DNA of 64,000 nt from Clostridium isatidis (GTDB lineage Bacteria > Bacillota > Clostridia > Clostridiales > Clostridiaceae): the NCBI RefSeq assembly GCF_002285495.1, contig NZ_CP016786.1:86001-150000 (forward strand). The letters are read 5' to 3'. A program made the translations under genes and the position numbers. Positions 54,925 through 62,762 of the stretch are shown here, in pieces. Each line of letters opens with the position of its first letter. Within the stretch, counting starts at the first letter, position 1. A model generated the notes under the pieces. The model did not search any database. It was not told the DNA's origin and saw only the letters and a program-made list of their open reading frames with translations.

Positions 54925-55480
54925 GTAAGCGTCAAAGTTTTAGTACCTTTAATATCTTCAAAAATAGCATTAAAATATCGTAGTAAGGCAAGATTGTGCT
55001 TTACTAGGATTAATTAATTTATTTTTTATCTTTAATTTTCATATTTTCAGGAATCTTATCTGACCAAAGCATAAGATGCATTAAACTTTCCCTATCGGAT
55101 ATATCTATCTTAGATAGATTATCAAATAGATAAACTAAATACCTTTCTACGACTAATTTATTAGCCTTGGCAGTTTCAATAATGCTGTAAATATTGTTAC
55201 TTGCAGTTGCGCCCTTAGCAGTATTTGCAAAAAGGAAGTTCTTACGACCTATAACGAAAGGTTTAATAGCTCTTTCGGCTGCATTATTGTCTACCTCTAA
55301 AGAACCATCTAGTAGTACATTCTTTAATCCTGGTAAATGTTTTTTAGCATAATCAAGTGCTTTACCCAACGGATTTCTTGGAAGAGCATTAATTATTTCT
55401 CTTTCAACATAGTCAATAAAGTTATCTTTAATGGGAGACAGTTTTTCTGCTCTTAATATCACGCACATCTATGAAGGTGA
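54925..55480 (-). mobile_element. IS66 family remnant
   Basis: The left end begins GTAAGCGTCAAAGTTTTAGT, and GTAAGCG is the typical IS66 terminus. Only the 3' part of the transposase gene is left; the element is cut off at about 55480-55510, next to a seven-G run. The right boundary is approximate. Confidence 0.75.
55019..55468 (-). pseudogene. IS66 transposase, C-terminal fragment
   Basis: The 149 codons contain GSLEVDNNAAERAIKPFVIG, then RKNFLFANTAKGA and IIETAKANKL, which are the end of the DDE domain and the C-terminal domain of IS66 TnpC. The N-terminal two thirds and the accessory genes tnpA and tnpB are absent. Confidence 0.85.
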
Positions 55481-55526
55481 AATTCTTGTAATATATGTTT
55501 GTTTTTTTAGGGGGGGTTCACCTTTT

Positions 55527-55651
55527 CGCAAAATAACTAATTCTGCGTATTATTATCATCTTTCTATCAAAACACACGTGGAGTGCGTTGCGTTGATAGA
55601 GAAGAAATAGCTTGAAATCAAAGGCTTGGGGCAATTTGCCCCTTTTTTTCA
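55527..55651 (+). repeat. 125-base structured direct repeat, copy A
   Basis: About 113 of 125 bases match 58706-58830, with the last 57 identical. It contains CGCA...TGCG and TCTATCAA...TTGATAGA pairings, and ends in a GGGGCAATTTGCCCC hairpin plus seven T, a complete terminator. It lies just before the IS91-like transposase gene, so it may be an end of that element or a small RNA gene. Confidence 0.75.
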
Positions 55652-55735
55652 CTCTATAGGAAATTATATATTTAAGAAATTGTGGATAAGTTCGATAAAT
55701 TACCTATAGGAGTATTAAATTGGGTGATTATTTCT

Positions 55736-57034
55736 ATGAGTAAGATAACTATTAAAAGTATACTTGAAGATAAATTTGAAGAATTTTAGGAAAAACTTTC
55801 GTATAGGCTACCTAAAGATATGCGAGAGCATATCTTTAATGTGGTTCAAAAGTCTCTTCATTGTGGGGATATTAGCAAGGGATATGCTGAATACATGTGT
55901 ATGGAGTGCGGTGAAAGTGTCAAGGTAGGATTCACTTGCAAGAGTAAGTTTTGTGTAAAGTGTGGGAGATTGTATACATTAAAGTGGGTAGATAAGCAGC
56001 AAGAGAATATGTTAAATGTAGCACACAGGCACAGTGTCTTTACTATCCCAGAAGAATTGAGAAATTATTTTTTTAAAAATAGAGATATGCTTAAAGACTT
56101 GATGGACGGAGTTTATCAAGTAATAGACTATTGGTATAAAACTCATAAGGGAAAAAGCTATGAAGTAGGAGTAATTACTGTTATACATACATTTGGAAGA
56201 GACTTAAAATGGAATCCTCATGTTCATGCTCTTGTAACCGAAGGTGCGATTAATAATAAGTATAAGTGGTGGAAACCAGTAGAATATGTTCCTTATGAAT
56301 ATCTTAGAAAGTCATGGCAAAAAACACTTCTTGATATCATAAAAAAGTATTTTAAGGATTGGAAAACTAAAAAGCTAATAAGTGTTTTGTATAGAAAATA
56401 TAAAGATGGATTTTACGTTAATGCTGATAGAGCGATAACAGATATGAGAAAGGCTACTAAATACATAGGCAGATATCTTGCGAGAGCTGCGATAGCAGAG
56501 TATAGAATTGAAAGCTATGATGGAGAGAGTGTAACCTTTTGGTACGAAGACCATGATAGTGGTGAGCATATAAAGGTTACATTAGATGTATTAACATTTA
56601 TCGGAAAATTGGTACAGCAGATACATAAAAAAGGTTTTAAGTGTGTTAGAAGGTATGGTCTATATTCCAGAAAGAAAAATGCCTTAGCAAAGGAAATAAT
56701 ACATCTGTATAGATTTGTAAAGCAGTTAAAAATTTCTGATATCTTAAATAGGAAAAATAAACAAGAAAAAAAGAGCTGGAAACAGAGAATAATAGAGACT
56801 TTCAATAGAAATCCGTTAGAATGCAGAAAGTGTAAAAGAGAGATGGAATTATGGAAAATCTGGCATGATGACTATGGTTTGATATATGATATAAGGGAAT
56901 CGAACTATAAGGAGGTTAAGTCAGATGGATCCAATAGACGAATATTATTACGAACTAAATCCAATAGAGAAAGAACTTATGTACAAATATCGAGCAAGGG
57001 ATATGCTGAATACATGTGTATGGAGTGCGGATAG
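55736..57034 (+). pseudogene. IS91-like rolling-circle transposase with amber codon
   Basis: The frame begins MSKITIKSILEDKFEEF at ATG 55736, then TAG at 55787-55789 (codon 18), then continues without further breaks to 57034. It has a zinc-binding N-terminus (CGESVKVGFTCKSKFCVKCG), the HUH motif in WNPHVHALVTEG, and Tyr residues in TKYIGRYLARA, as in the Y2 transposases of IS91/IS801. Translation could restart at ATG 55820 and keep these motifs. The C-terminal end is altered by a 67-base duplication (see 56964-57060). Confidence 0.82.
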
Positions 57035-57234
57035 AGAAAGAACTTATGTACAAATATCGATGCCTCAAGTGCGGTTACGAAGAATGGGCACCAGCATTTG
57101 TGGTAGATGAGATTGGCTACATGGACGAGGTTCTTCAGGATGATAGTGAGTGTAAAAAAAAGGGAATGCCTGTTTTGGTATGCCCTTGTTGTAATGCAGA
57201 TTTTTATTTTACTGGTGACAGTGAAAAGCAATAG
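56925..57234 (+). pseudogene. Small zinc-ribbon protein of the IS91-like element, interrupted
   Basis: The gene overlaps the end of the transposase in another frame. It begins MDPIDEYYYELNPIEKEL and should continue into YRCLKCGYEEWAPAF with a second pair in CPCCNADFYF, giving about 80 residues with a zinc-ribbon look. A 67-base duplication at 56994-57060 shifts the frame in the middle. The downstream half is open from GTG 57016-type codons but lacks its own ribosome site. Confidence 0.6.
56964..57060. repeat. 30-base direct repeat flanking a 37-base copy from the transposase start
   Basis: A 30-base sequence (ATAGAGAAAGAACTTATGTA...) occurs at 56964-56993 and again at 57031-57060. Between them, 56994-57030 is identical to 55875-55911 near the start of the same transposase gene. 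This is a templated insertion with target duplication. Confidence 0.9.
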
Positions 57235-57252
57235 AGTGGCTATCGCCACTCT
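57233..57252. repeat. Hairpin at the 3' end of the IS91-like element
   Basis: AGAGTGGC-TATC-GCCACTCT, 8 perfect pairs, followed at 57260 by TCCCCGTTAGGGGA, another short hairpin. Terminal hairpins of this kind are expected at IS91-type ends. Confidence 0.5.
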
Positions 57253-58048
57253 ATTGAGAGTCCCCGTTAGGGGATTTTTTTAAAGATAAACCATAGTTAA
57301 CGTAATAAGTTAAAACAAGTCCTAAAGTATAAGAAGATATCATGATGTTAGGCAGAGAAACCTTTGAAGTAACAGGGCTGTTCTTTGCTAGAGGAACAAA
57401 ATCAAGGGTAAAATCTCTAAATATGTACCTTACTTTGTACTTACCAGGATTCTTCTTAAAATCTTCCTTCTCAGACTTAGTCATTAAATTAAGATTTTTC
57501 TGGTAGTATGAGCAGTTATCGTTCTTGCACTTATACACATAGAATTCTTTGCGAAGCTTGGCTTTAACAAGCGTTTTACCACAATGAGGGCATCTCAATA
57601 CCACAGACTTTTGGTAGTAGTTTTTAGGATTAAAGGGTGTCTTACAAACTTTGCAAAGATATTGTCCTCTACCACCATTATTATCGTAGAGGTAAATGTG
57701 TGGAGCTCCACATTTTGGTCATATAACATCTTTTGGAATAGTAGGCTTATCTTTACGAGCCTTCACAGGTTCAAGTTCCTTACCATGCTTGTTCTTGTAT
57801 TCATTAAGAAGAAGTTTATAATCAAGTTTTTCGGGAACTTCAAAGATAGGCAGCTCATCAACCTGAAGTTTCTGATATTCCTTCTTTACTGGTTCATCAG
57901 AAAGGTTCTTGAGCAGATTTTTACCGAGAAGTAAGGTTAGTAAATATTTTATAACATCAGTTAGAAAAATAAGATATTCAACAAGAATCAAATTAATCAT
58001 GCTAGTAGCTTGCCTCCCTTTATGAGTGCTGTGTTTTTCTGTTAACAA
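57251..58048 (-). pseudogene. Transposase remnant with zinc ribbons (family not assigned)
   Basis: Read on the minus strand from 58048, the frame gives 109 codons ending TIPKDVI, then TGA in place of a Cys codon of CPKCGAPH. It continues through CKVCKTPF, VVLRCPHCGKTL, CKNDNCSYY and SLPNIMISSYTLGLV to a stop at 57251, which adjoins the IS91-like end. The multiple CxxC and following helix look like the N-terminal region of a DDE transposase; the catalytic part is missing. I cannot name the IS family. Confidence 0.6.
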
Positions 58049-58103
58049 CTATAAAATACCGTAACTTTTGGGGGGTAGCAAGTTATTTATATAAAAATCA
58101 AGT

Positions 58104-58152
58104 AAAATCAAAGGGTTTCTGTCTTAGAGATATAAAAAACTTTGACAGTACC
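58104..58152 (+). repeat. 49-base element shared with the RiPP precursor gene (copy 2)
   Basis: Matches 50910-50958 at 45 of 49 positions. It ends 24 bases before the ATG of the DUF4177 gene and about 55 bases beyond the start of the transposase remnant, so it may be the terminal sequence of that IS. Confidence 0.85.
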
Positions 58153-58176
58153 GAGAGGTAATAGGAGGTGTACTTT

Positions 58177-58371
58177 ATGTATGAGTATAAATTTGTAAAA
58201 ATTGATTTAAAGGGTATTCTCCCGCCAAAGAGTCCAGTTGAAGATTATCATAAGATTATTGAGGAAAATGCAATAGAGGGTTGGAGATTAGTCCAAATAT
58301 TTGCACCAGTAGTTTCTGCTGGACCATTTGCTGCATATTATGAATTAATTTTCGAGAAAGAAAAAATATAA
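58177..58371 (+). CDS. DUF4177 domain protein, second copy
   Basis: A 64-residue protein beginning MYEYKFVKIDLKG, with EGWRLVQIFAP and ending YELIFEKEKI, related to the protein at 41378. Function unknown. ATG 58177 has AGGAGG upstream; an in-frame GTG at 58168 is too close to it. It shares its upstream 49 bases with the RiPP precursor gene. Confidence 0.78.
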   Translation: MYEYKFVKIDLKGILPPKSPVEDYHKIIEENAIEGWRLVQIFAPVVSAGPFAAYYELIFEKEKI

Positions 58372-58495
58372 GCTTAACTGTAATATATGGATTGAGGATA
58401 AGTGTAAAAAATTGATGGTTAGTAAGCTAGGAATATATTAGTTAAAATTACAGATATCAAAAATATGAGGATATCTGTTATGGAGAATAATAATA

Positions 58496-58642
58496 ATGAA
58501 AGCTGTAGAAGATTTATAGAAGAATTTTTTTCAATGGAACAGCAATGAGTTTTTGTCTACATTTCATGCTATAACAGTAAATAATGAAGAAACTGCAAAA
58601 AATAACGAAAAAGCGTATAAAGAAAGTTTTATAATCAACTAA
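58496..58642 (+). pseudogene. Small open frame interrupted by TAG
   Basis: GGAG precedes ATG 58496. The frame reads MKAVEDL, then TAG (58517-58519), then KNFFQWNSNEFLSTFHAITV and on to TAA at 58642, 48 codons in all. No family is recognised. It may be a gene remnant or chance; codon use looks coding after the stop. Confidence 0.3.
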
Positions 58643-58705
58643 TAGAATAGAGTATAGATAAGAACGAGAACTTGTACCCCTATGGAGAAGGGGGCGATAT
58701 TTTTA

Positions 58706-58830
58706 CGCAAAATCGATATTAATGCGTATTATTATCATCATTCTATCAAAACACATGTGGAGTGCGTCGTGAAGATAGAGAAGAAATAGCTTGAAATCAA
58801 AGGCTTGGGGCAATTTGCCCCTTTTTTTCA
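58706..58830 (+). repeat. 125-base structured direct repeat, copy B
   Basis: Partner of copy A at 55527, ending in the same GGGGCAATTTGCCCC terminator hairpin and T-run. It stands alone 107 bases before the truncated HlyD-type gene. The remaining sequence to 58936 contains a CCCCCGGGGG palindrome at about 58878 and no gene. Confidence 0.75.
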
Positions 58831-58936
58831 TGTGTGTTTTATGTTTCCGTAGACTAAGGTTTTGAGGGGATTTGAACCCCCGGGGGCAATGGCATCAAGC
58901 TAAGAATACACAAATTGGAAATATATAAAAACTTAG

Positions 58937-59374
58937 CTCTATGCACAAAGAAGTGGAATAGTGCACTTAAATGCACCACTGAAAAAAGGGATGGTACTGC
59001 AAGGAGGCAGTCTTTTAGGAAGTATTTCAACCACTGATGAAGATATAATTGTAGAAGCACTTATTCCAAGTAGTGATAGACCAAGAATACATGAAAATGA
59101 TGAGGTATCACTGGCAGTAGGAGGATTAAACCAGGCTGAATACGGCACATTGAAGGGACAAGTTATTGCTATAGATGAAGATGCAACTATAGATAATGAA
59201 AAAGGAAATGTATTTTTTAAAGTTAAGATAAAACCAGAAAGGAATTACTTAACAGATAAAAAAGGTGAGAAGGTTAATCTAACCTTAGGTATGGTAACAG
59301 AAACTAGAGTAAAGTATGAAAAGATAACCTATATGAAATATTTTATGGAACAAATAGGAATTAAGTTCGATTAA
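58937..59374 (+). pseudogene. HlyD-family secretion adaptor, C-terminal fragment
   Basis: From an in-frame stop at 58934 the frame reads LYAQRSGIVHLNAPLKKGMV and continues with DIIVEALIPSSDRPRIHEND, then GQVIAIDEDATIDN and LTLGMVTETRVKYEKITYMK. This is the lipoyl-like/beta-barrel end of membrane fusion proteins that accompany bacteriocin ABC exporters. The N-terminal membrane anchor and coiled coil (about 300 residues) are missing and there is no ribosome site. It lies just before a double-glycine-leader peptide gene, so a peptide export locus was probably disrupted here. Confidence 0.78.
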
Positions 59375-59381
59375 TTAGTAG

Positions 59382-59407
59382 TTAAAGGCAGCTGCAGATG
59401 CCTTTAA
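59382..59407 (+). terminator. Hairpin after the HlyD-type fragment
   Basis: TTAAAGGCA and TGCCTTTAA, 9 perfect pairs. The tail is TATATAC, weak as a terminator. Confidence 0.5.
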
Positions 59408-59456
59408 TATATACATTTATGTAAAAAAATGATAAAATGAGAGGAGAATTAAAAAA

Positions 59457-59873
59457 ATGAGTGCATTTGTATTAAACAGAAAGTATGAACTTCAATTGCC
59501 AGACAGCTTTGTGGATATTGACAGAGAAGAGATGGAGTATGTTGATGGGGGATTCGCATTACCAGAATGGTTTGTTGCAGGTGTGATAAATCTAGCAGTA
59601 TCAGCTTTGGTAGGTGGTTCACTTACTGCTGCAAGAGGGTTCTTTACTAACCTAGCAAAAAAATATGGCAGAGAAGCAGCAGCTACTATATTTAGTAGTC
59701 AATTAAAGAAGAAGTTATTAGCAAAAGGAATTGCGGCAACAACTGCTTCGTGGTTATGTGGAGCTGCAGCAGCAGGTTTCACAGTTTTAACTTGGGCTAT
59801 TGATCCAGGTGAAGCACTGGCTAATTATATTGATAGTCATGATACCTATGGGAATAATGGTTGGATTGGCTAA
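59457..59873 (+). CDS. Double-glycine-leader bacteriocin-like peptide
   Basis: 138 residues. The first 32 form a leader ending MEYVDGG (Gly31-Gly32), the site cut by C39 peptidase domains of ABC exporters. The predicted mature part (106 residues, starting FALPEW) is rich in Ala and Gly with amphipathic and hydrophobic helices (VINLAVSALVGGSLTAARG; ATTASWLCGAAAAGFTVL). It has one Cys and ends GNNGWIG. This resembles a large unmodified bacteriocin or secreted peptide; no named family is recognised. GAGGAG precedes the ATG. No intact ABC exporter is in the window, only the HlyD-type remnant upstream. Confidence 0.75.
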   Translation: MSAFVLNRKYELQLPDSFVDIDREEMEYVDGGFALPEWFVAGVINLAVSALVGGSLTAARGFFTNLAKKYGREAAATIFSSQLKKKLLAKGIAATTASWLCGAAAAGFTVLTWAIDPGEALANYIDSHDTYGNNGWIG

Positions 59874-59920
59874 AGTATAATTTGTTCCCTAAATAGATAT
59901 AGATAGAGATATATTAAAGT

Positions 59921-59975
59921 GTGTGCTTGATTTATATAAATATAATCTAGCAACAATTATTCAAGCACACATTTT
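59921..59975 (+). terminator. Terminator after the bacteriocin-like gene
   Basis: GTGTGCTTGA pairs perfectly with TCAAGCACAC across a 30-base loop, followed by ATTTT. Confidence 0.6.
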
Positions 59976-60024
59976 AATAATTATAAGATAAATTAGATGA
60001 TTGCAGAATTGCGTTTTATAAAAA

Positions 60025-60125
60025 TGTGGATAACTTTTTAAAAATAATAAGTTTTTCGATGAACTTATGAGATTTTACAGTATGGAATAATAATCCAATT
60101 TATAATTTTAAAAAAGTTATTCACA
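60025..60125. repeat. Inverted DnaA-box-like pair in an AT-rich inverted repeat
   Basis: TGTGGATAA (60025-60033) and TTATTCACA (60117-60125) each match the DnaA-box consensus TTATNCACA and point toward each other. They extend into a longer imperfect inverted repeat (GTGGATAACTTTTTAAAA with TTTTAAAAAAGTTATTCAC). It could be a relic of a plasmid-type origin or simply the ends of a 100-base MITE. Confidence 0.4.
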
Positions 60126-60183
60126 AATCCACAGAAATTAAAACGAGTAATTATACCTTATTCGGAGGTTAGTGGAGGAGAAT

Positions 60184-60249
60184 ATGAAATATAGATTCTG
60201 TAATGTCAGTAAAATCAAGGGTTGTATCATTTTGCAACCGACTATATAA
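60184..60249 (+). CDS. Candidate 21-residue peptide
   Basis: A short gene with a strong GGAGGAG ribosome site six bases before ATG. The peptide starts MKYRFCNVSKIKGC and ends LQPTI, with two Cys. It lies 24 bases before the membrane protein gene. It may be a small secreted or signalling peptide, or a leader peptide for the next gene; no family is recognised. Confidence 0.4.
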   Translation: MKYRFCNVSKIKGCIILQPTI

Positions 60250-60273
60250 GAGAAATATAAAGGAGGAACATTC

Positions 60274-60777
60274 ATGGAATATCTACCTCTCAAAGCAGGT
60301 AATCTTATTACTATATTGGTACCTATAAATCTAATTTTTAGTAAAATAATTGAGTTTATCAAACGTTATAAAAATAAAAAGGTAGAAAATGTTTTTAGAG
60401 TTTTTACTTTAGTTTTTGGTATTGGTTCGACCGCTATATTTTATATATTAGATTACAGTATGTATTTTTGCTTTACTTGGATAGGCTCTCTGTTAATAGG
60501 TCTTTTACAGTATAGTATTGTATATAGAAATGTCGAGAAAGAGTCTAATGAAGAAATAAATGAATTACAAAAATTATTTAGTTTTTTTAGTATAATACTT
60601 GGTATTTTTATTATTATAATTCCACATACCAAAATATTCAATTTAATAGGAGGAGGGATTGATTCGAAGGTAGATAGTATATCAAAAATAGTTTTTGCAA
60701 TTTTGGGGATTTGTCATATTATATTAAATGAATATATACTTAGTAAAATACAAACCTGTTTATCAAAAAATTGTTGA
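60274..60777 (+). CDS. Small membrane protein, possible bacteriocin immunity protein
   Basis: 167 residues with about five hydrophobic segments (near 10-28, 43-62, 64-84, 105-122 and 133-155) and a basic loop KRYKNKKVEN. No family is recognised. Position after a bacteriocin-like gene suggests an immunity role, but this is only context. AAAGGAGG precedes the ATG. The sequence from 60778 to the IS3 element shows no gene. Confidence 0.6.
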   Translation: MEYLPLKAGNLITILVPINLIFSKIIEFIKRYKNKKVENVFRVFTLVFGIGSTAIFYILDYSMYFCFTWIGSLLIGLLQYSIVYRNVEKESNEEINELQKLFSFFSIILGIFIIIIPHTKIFNLIGGGIDSKVDSISKIVFAILGICHIILNEYILSKIQTCLSKNC

Positions 60778-61022
60778 AGAAATTTGTTTATTCTACACAT
60801 TAATATTAATGCGAAGTTTTATGGTTGGGGAATGGGACGGTTAACATTTTGTCTGCTTAAAACGGATTGACTCCTTCGTTTTGAACAAAACCTGATAAAT
60901 TCTTTAATTTTCTTAGAATTACACCCTTATTTCAATATTAGTCAGGTTTTCTCCAAAATGAAGGTTATAAAATTCATTTGGTGGACCTATGTCAATATTT
61001 TATACACAAAAACTCGGATTTA

Positions 61023-61838
61023 CTATGCTGATTTTCTAGCCATATCCTCACATTGCTGAGGGGTAATATACCCAATGCTACTATGGATTCTCTTTCTGTT
61101 GTACCAGGATTCTATGTATTGAAAAATTGCCAGTCTTGCAGCATTAAAATCGTAGTAGGTTACTAGGTTAACCTCTTCCTTTTTTAGGGCAGAATGAAAA
61201 GACTCAATACAGGCATTGTCATAGGGATTTCCCTTGGAACTGAATGAGTGAATGAATTTAATTTCTGATATATATTCTGCAAATTTAGAGCTTGTATACT
61301 GCGATCCTAAATCACTGTGTAATATAACCTGCTTACCAGGCTTCTGACATTCATAAGCGTTCTTTACAGCTCTAATAGCTAAATCATTATCCATAACCTT
61401 ATCAAAGGCGTAGCCTATGATTTTTCTACTATGAAGATCCATCACAGAAGCAAGGTAACACCATCCATCACGCAAAGTATGGATATATGTAATATCAGTA
61501 ACCCATTTTTCATTTATTGTAGTTGTGGAAAAATCTCTTTTTAAGATGTTTTCCCTTTCTTCAACCTTGGTTTTAGATGAATAGGGCTTGTACTTCTTAC
61601 AAATTATTGACTTTATCCCTAAGTCATTCATGAACCTTTGAACTCTCTTTAAACTTATGGATTCTCCCTGATTTATTAGTATTTTATGGATTTTAGGAGC
61701 TCCATAACGTTTTTTATTATCATTATATATTTTAAGAATTTCTTCTTTTAATCTTTTATTCTCAATACTTCTTTTACTTTCAACAGGGTTTTGGCTTTTG
61801 TAATAAGAGCTTCTTGAAACCTTAAGCAGTTTACACAT
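61023..61838 (-). CDS. IS3 transposase OrfB (DDE integrase)
   Basis: 271 residues with the rve integrase core. The DDE residues are visible in KWVTDITYIHT, ILHSDLGSQYTS and NACIESFHSALKKEE, preceded by the HTH_21 segment RYGAPKIHKILINQGESISL. OrfB of IS3 elements is made as an OrfAB fusion by programmed -1 frameshifting. This copy looks intact, but orfA upstream is damaged. Confidence 0.92.
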   Translation of the reverse strand: MCKLLKVSRSSYYKSQNPVESKRSIENKRLKEEILKIYNDNKKRYGAPKIHKILINQGESISLKRVQRFMNDLGIKSIICKKYKPYSSKTKVEERENILKRDFSTTTINEKWVTDITYIHTLRDGWCYLASVMDLHSRKIIGYAFDKVMDNDLAIRAVKNAYECQKPGKQVILHSDLGSQYTSSKFAEYISEIKFIHSFSSKGNPYDNACIESFHSALKKEEVNLVTYYDFNAARLAIFQYIESWYNRKRIHSSIGYITPQQCEDMARKSA

Positions 61839-61891
61839 TAGCTTAACATCATGTTTGTCCTTATTATCATCTATGAATTTAAAGATAGAAT

Positions 61892-62163
61892 CTACTTTTT
61901 CGCGAATATGGCCATGGCTTTTTTTAGTATTTCATTTTCCTCTTCTAGCCTTGCTATCTTCTTTAACATGGCTTGATAGTCGGCTGTTGTCACGGTTTTG
62001 TCTTTATCAATTACTACTGGTTTGGCTTTGTTTAACCATGTCACCATTGTTGATTTTGGTATGCCATATTCCGAGCTAAATCTGCTAGCGGCTTTCCTGA
62101 ATTATATAGCTCTACTATAGTATCTTTAAATTCTTTGGTGTAATGTTTTTGACCTCTTCCCAT
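61892..62163 (-). pseudogene. IS3 transposase OrfA, one-base deletion
   Basis: The frame starts MGRGQKHYTKEFKDTIVEL and then LADLA, where GCT-CGG should probably be GCT-TCG-GAA-TAT; one T is missing near 62075. After the shift the expected SEYGIPKSTMVTWLNKAKP, the leucine-zipper segment MLKKIARLEEENEILKKAM and the end AIFAKK are read. The helix-turn-helix protein would not be made in full. Confidence 0.75.
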
Positions 62164-62251
62164 TGTAGACACTTCCTTTCACTTCTTATTTTAAATCGTT
62201 CGAATTTCTGTGTCTACAAAACTATACTAACACCACTATACTAACACCACT

Positions 62252-62446
62252 TTAGCAGAAGAAGCTGGCAAAAAGGGCTCCAAGCAAAGACTAGAAGAAA
62301 TGGAAAAATTCATTAATGAACAATCCATCCTCCTTGAGGAGTATGATGAGCAACTAGTAAGGAGACTTATAGAGAAAATAACGGTCTATGATGATAAACT
62401 AACTATTGAATTTAAATCTGGTGTAGAAATTGATATAGAAAAATAA
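62252..62446 (+). pseudogene. Serine recombinase, C-terminal fragment
   Basis: 64 codons beginning LAEEAGKKGSKQRLEEME, then a coiled-coil-like stretch and LVRRLIEKITVYDDKLTIEF, ending GVEIDIEK. This is the C-terminal end of large serine recombinases, comparable to the last residues of the protein at 49387 but not the same sequence. It is cut at its left side by the IS3 element. A GACCGCC...GGGCGGTTCTTTTC terminator follows at 62457-62502. Confidence 0.78.
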
Positions 62447-62679
62447 AACGAATTTGACCGCCGATTGAGGAGAAATACTTCTTGATGGGCGGTTCTTTTC
62501 TATTTATACTTGGGGATAATCTAATAAGTGAACTCGTTTCAGCAAGCTGAAACATCGGGGAATCAGATGGAGAGTCTACTCCACCTGATTAAAACCCACC
62601 TACGCTGCGCTTAGATGTGGCGGTCTTGACCGTAAAGCTAAAAGATAAACACACTTGAACAATTACTCATATGTTTTTA

Positions 62680-62708
62680 TTGACAAACGGAGAATTGAGG
62701 TTTATAAT
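62680..62708 (+). promoter_or_regulatory. Sigma-A promoter of the metal-resistance operon
   Basis: Perfect TTGACA and TATAAT hexamers with a 17-base spacer. The rest of 62447-62679 holds a GTTTCAGC/GCTGAAAC hairpin at 62536 and no gene. Confidence 0.85.
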
Positions 62709-62722
62709 ATATATGAAAGCTT

Positions 62723-62742
62723 ATTCAAGTGTTCAATTGAAT
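62723..62742 (+). promoter_or_regulatory. Operator for the ArsR/CadC-type repressor
   Basis: ATTCAAGTGTTCAATTGAAT is an inverted repeat just downstream of the -10, the position used by CadC/SmtB repressors. A related CACTTGAACAATT lies upstream of the -35 at about 62653. Confidence 0.6.
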
Positions 62743-62762
62743 GATAAAGAGGTGACATAAAT

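Larger units (their letters stand above)
60981..62218 (-). mobile_element. IS3 family (IS150-like) insertion sequence
   Basis: The right end is marked by TTCTGTGTCTACA at 62206-62218 (TGTAGACACAGAA read inward), the kind of TG...CA terminus expected for IS3. The left end near 60981 is estimated. It contains overlapping minus-strand genes orfA and orfB. Two copies of ACTATACTAACACCAC follow the right end at 62220-62251. Confidence 0.75.

Noticed and set aside
58858..58888. Minus-strand GGGGGTTCAAATCCCC looks like a tRNA T-arm, suggesting a tRNA or tmRNA end used as an attachment site.
   Set aside because: No acceptor stem, CCA, anticodon arm or D-arm can be drawn around it, so it is reported only as GC-rich intergenic DNA.
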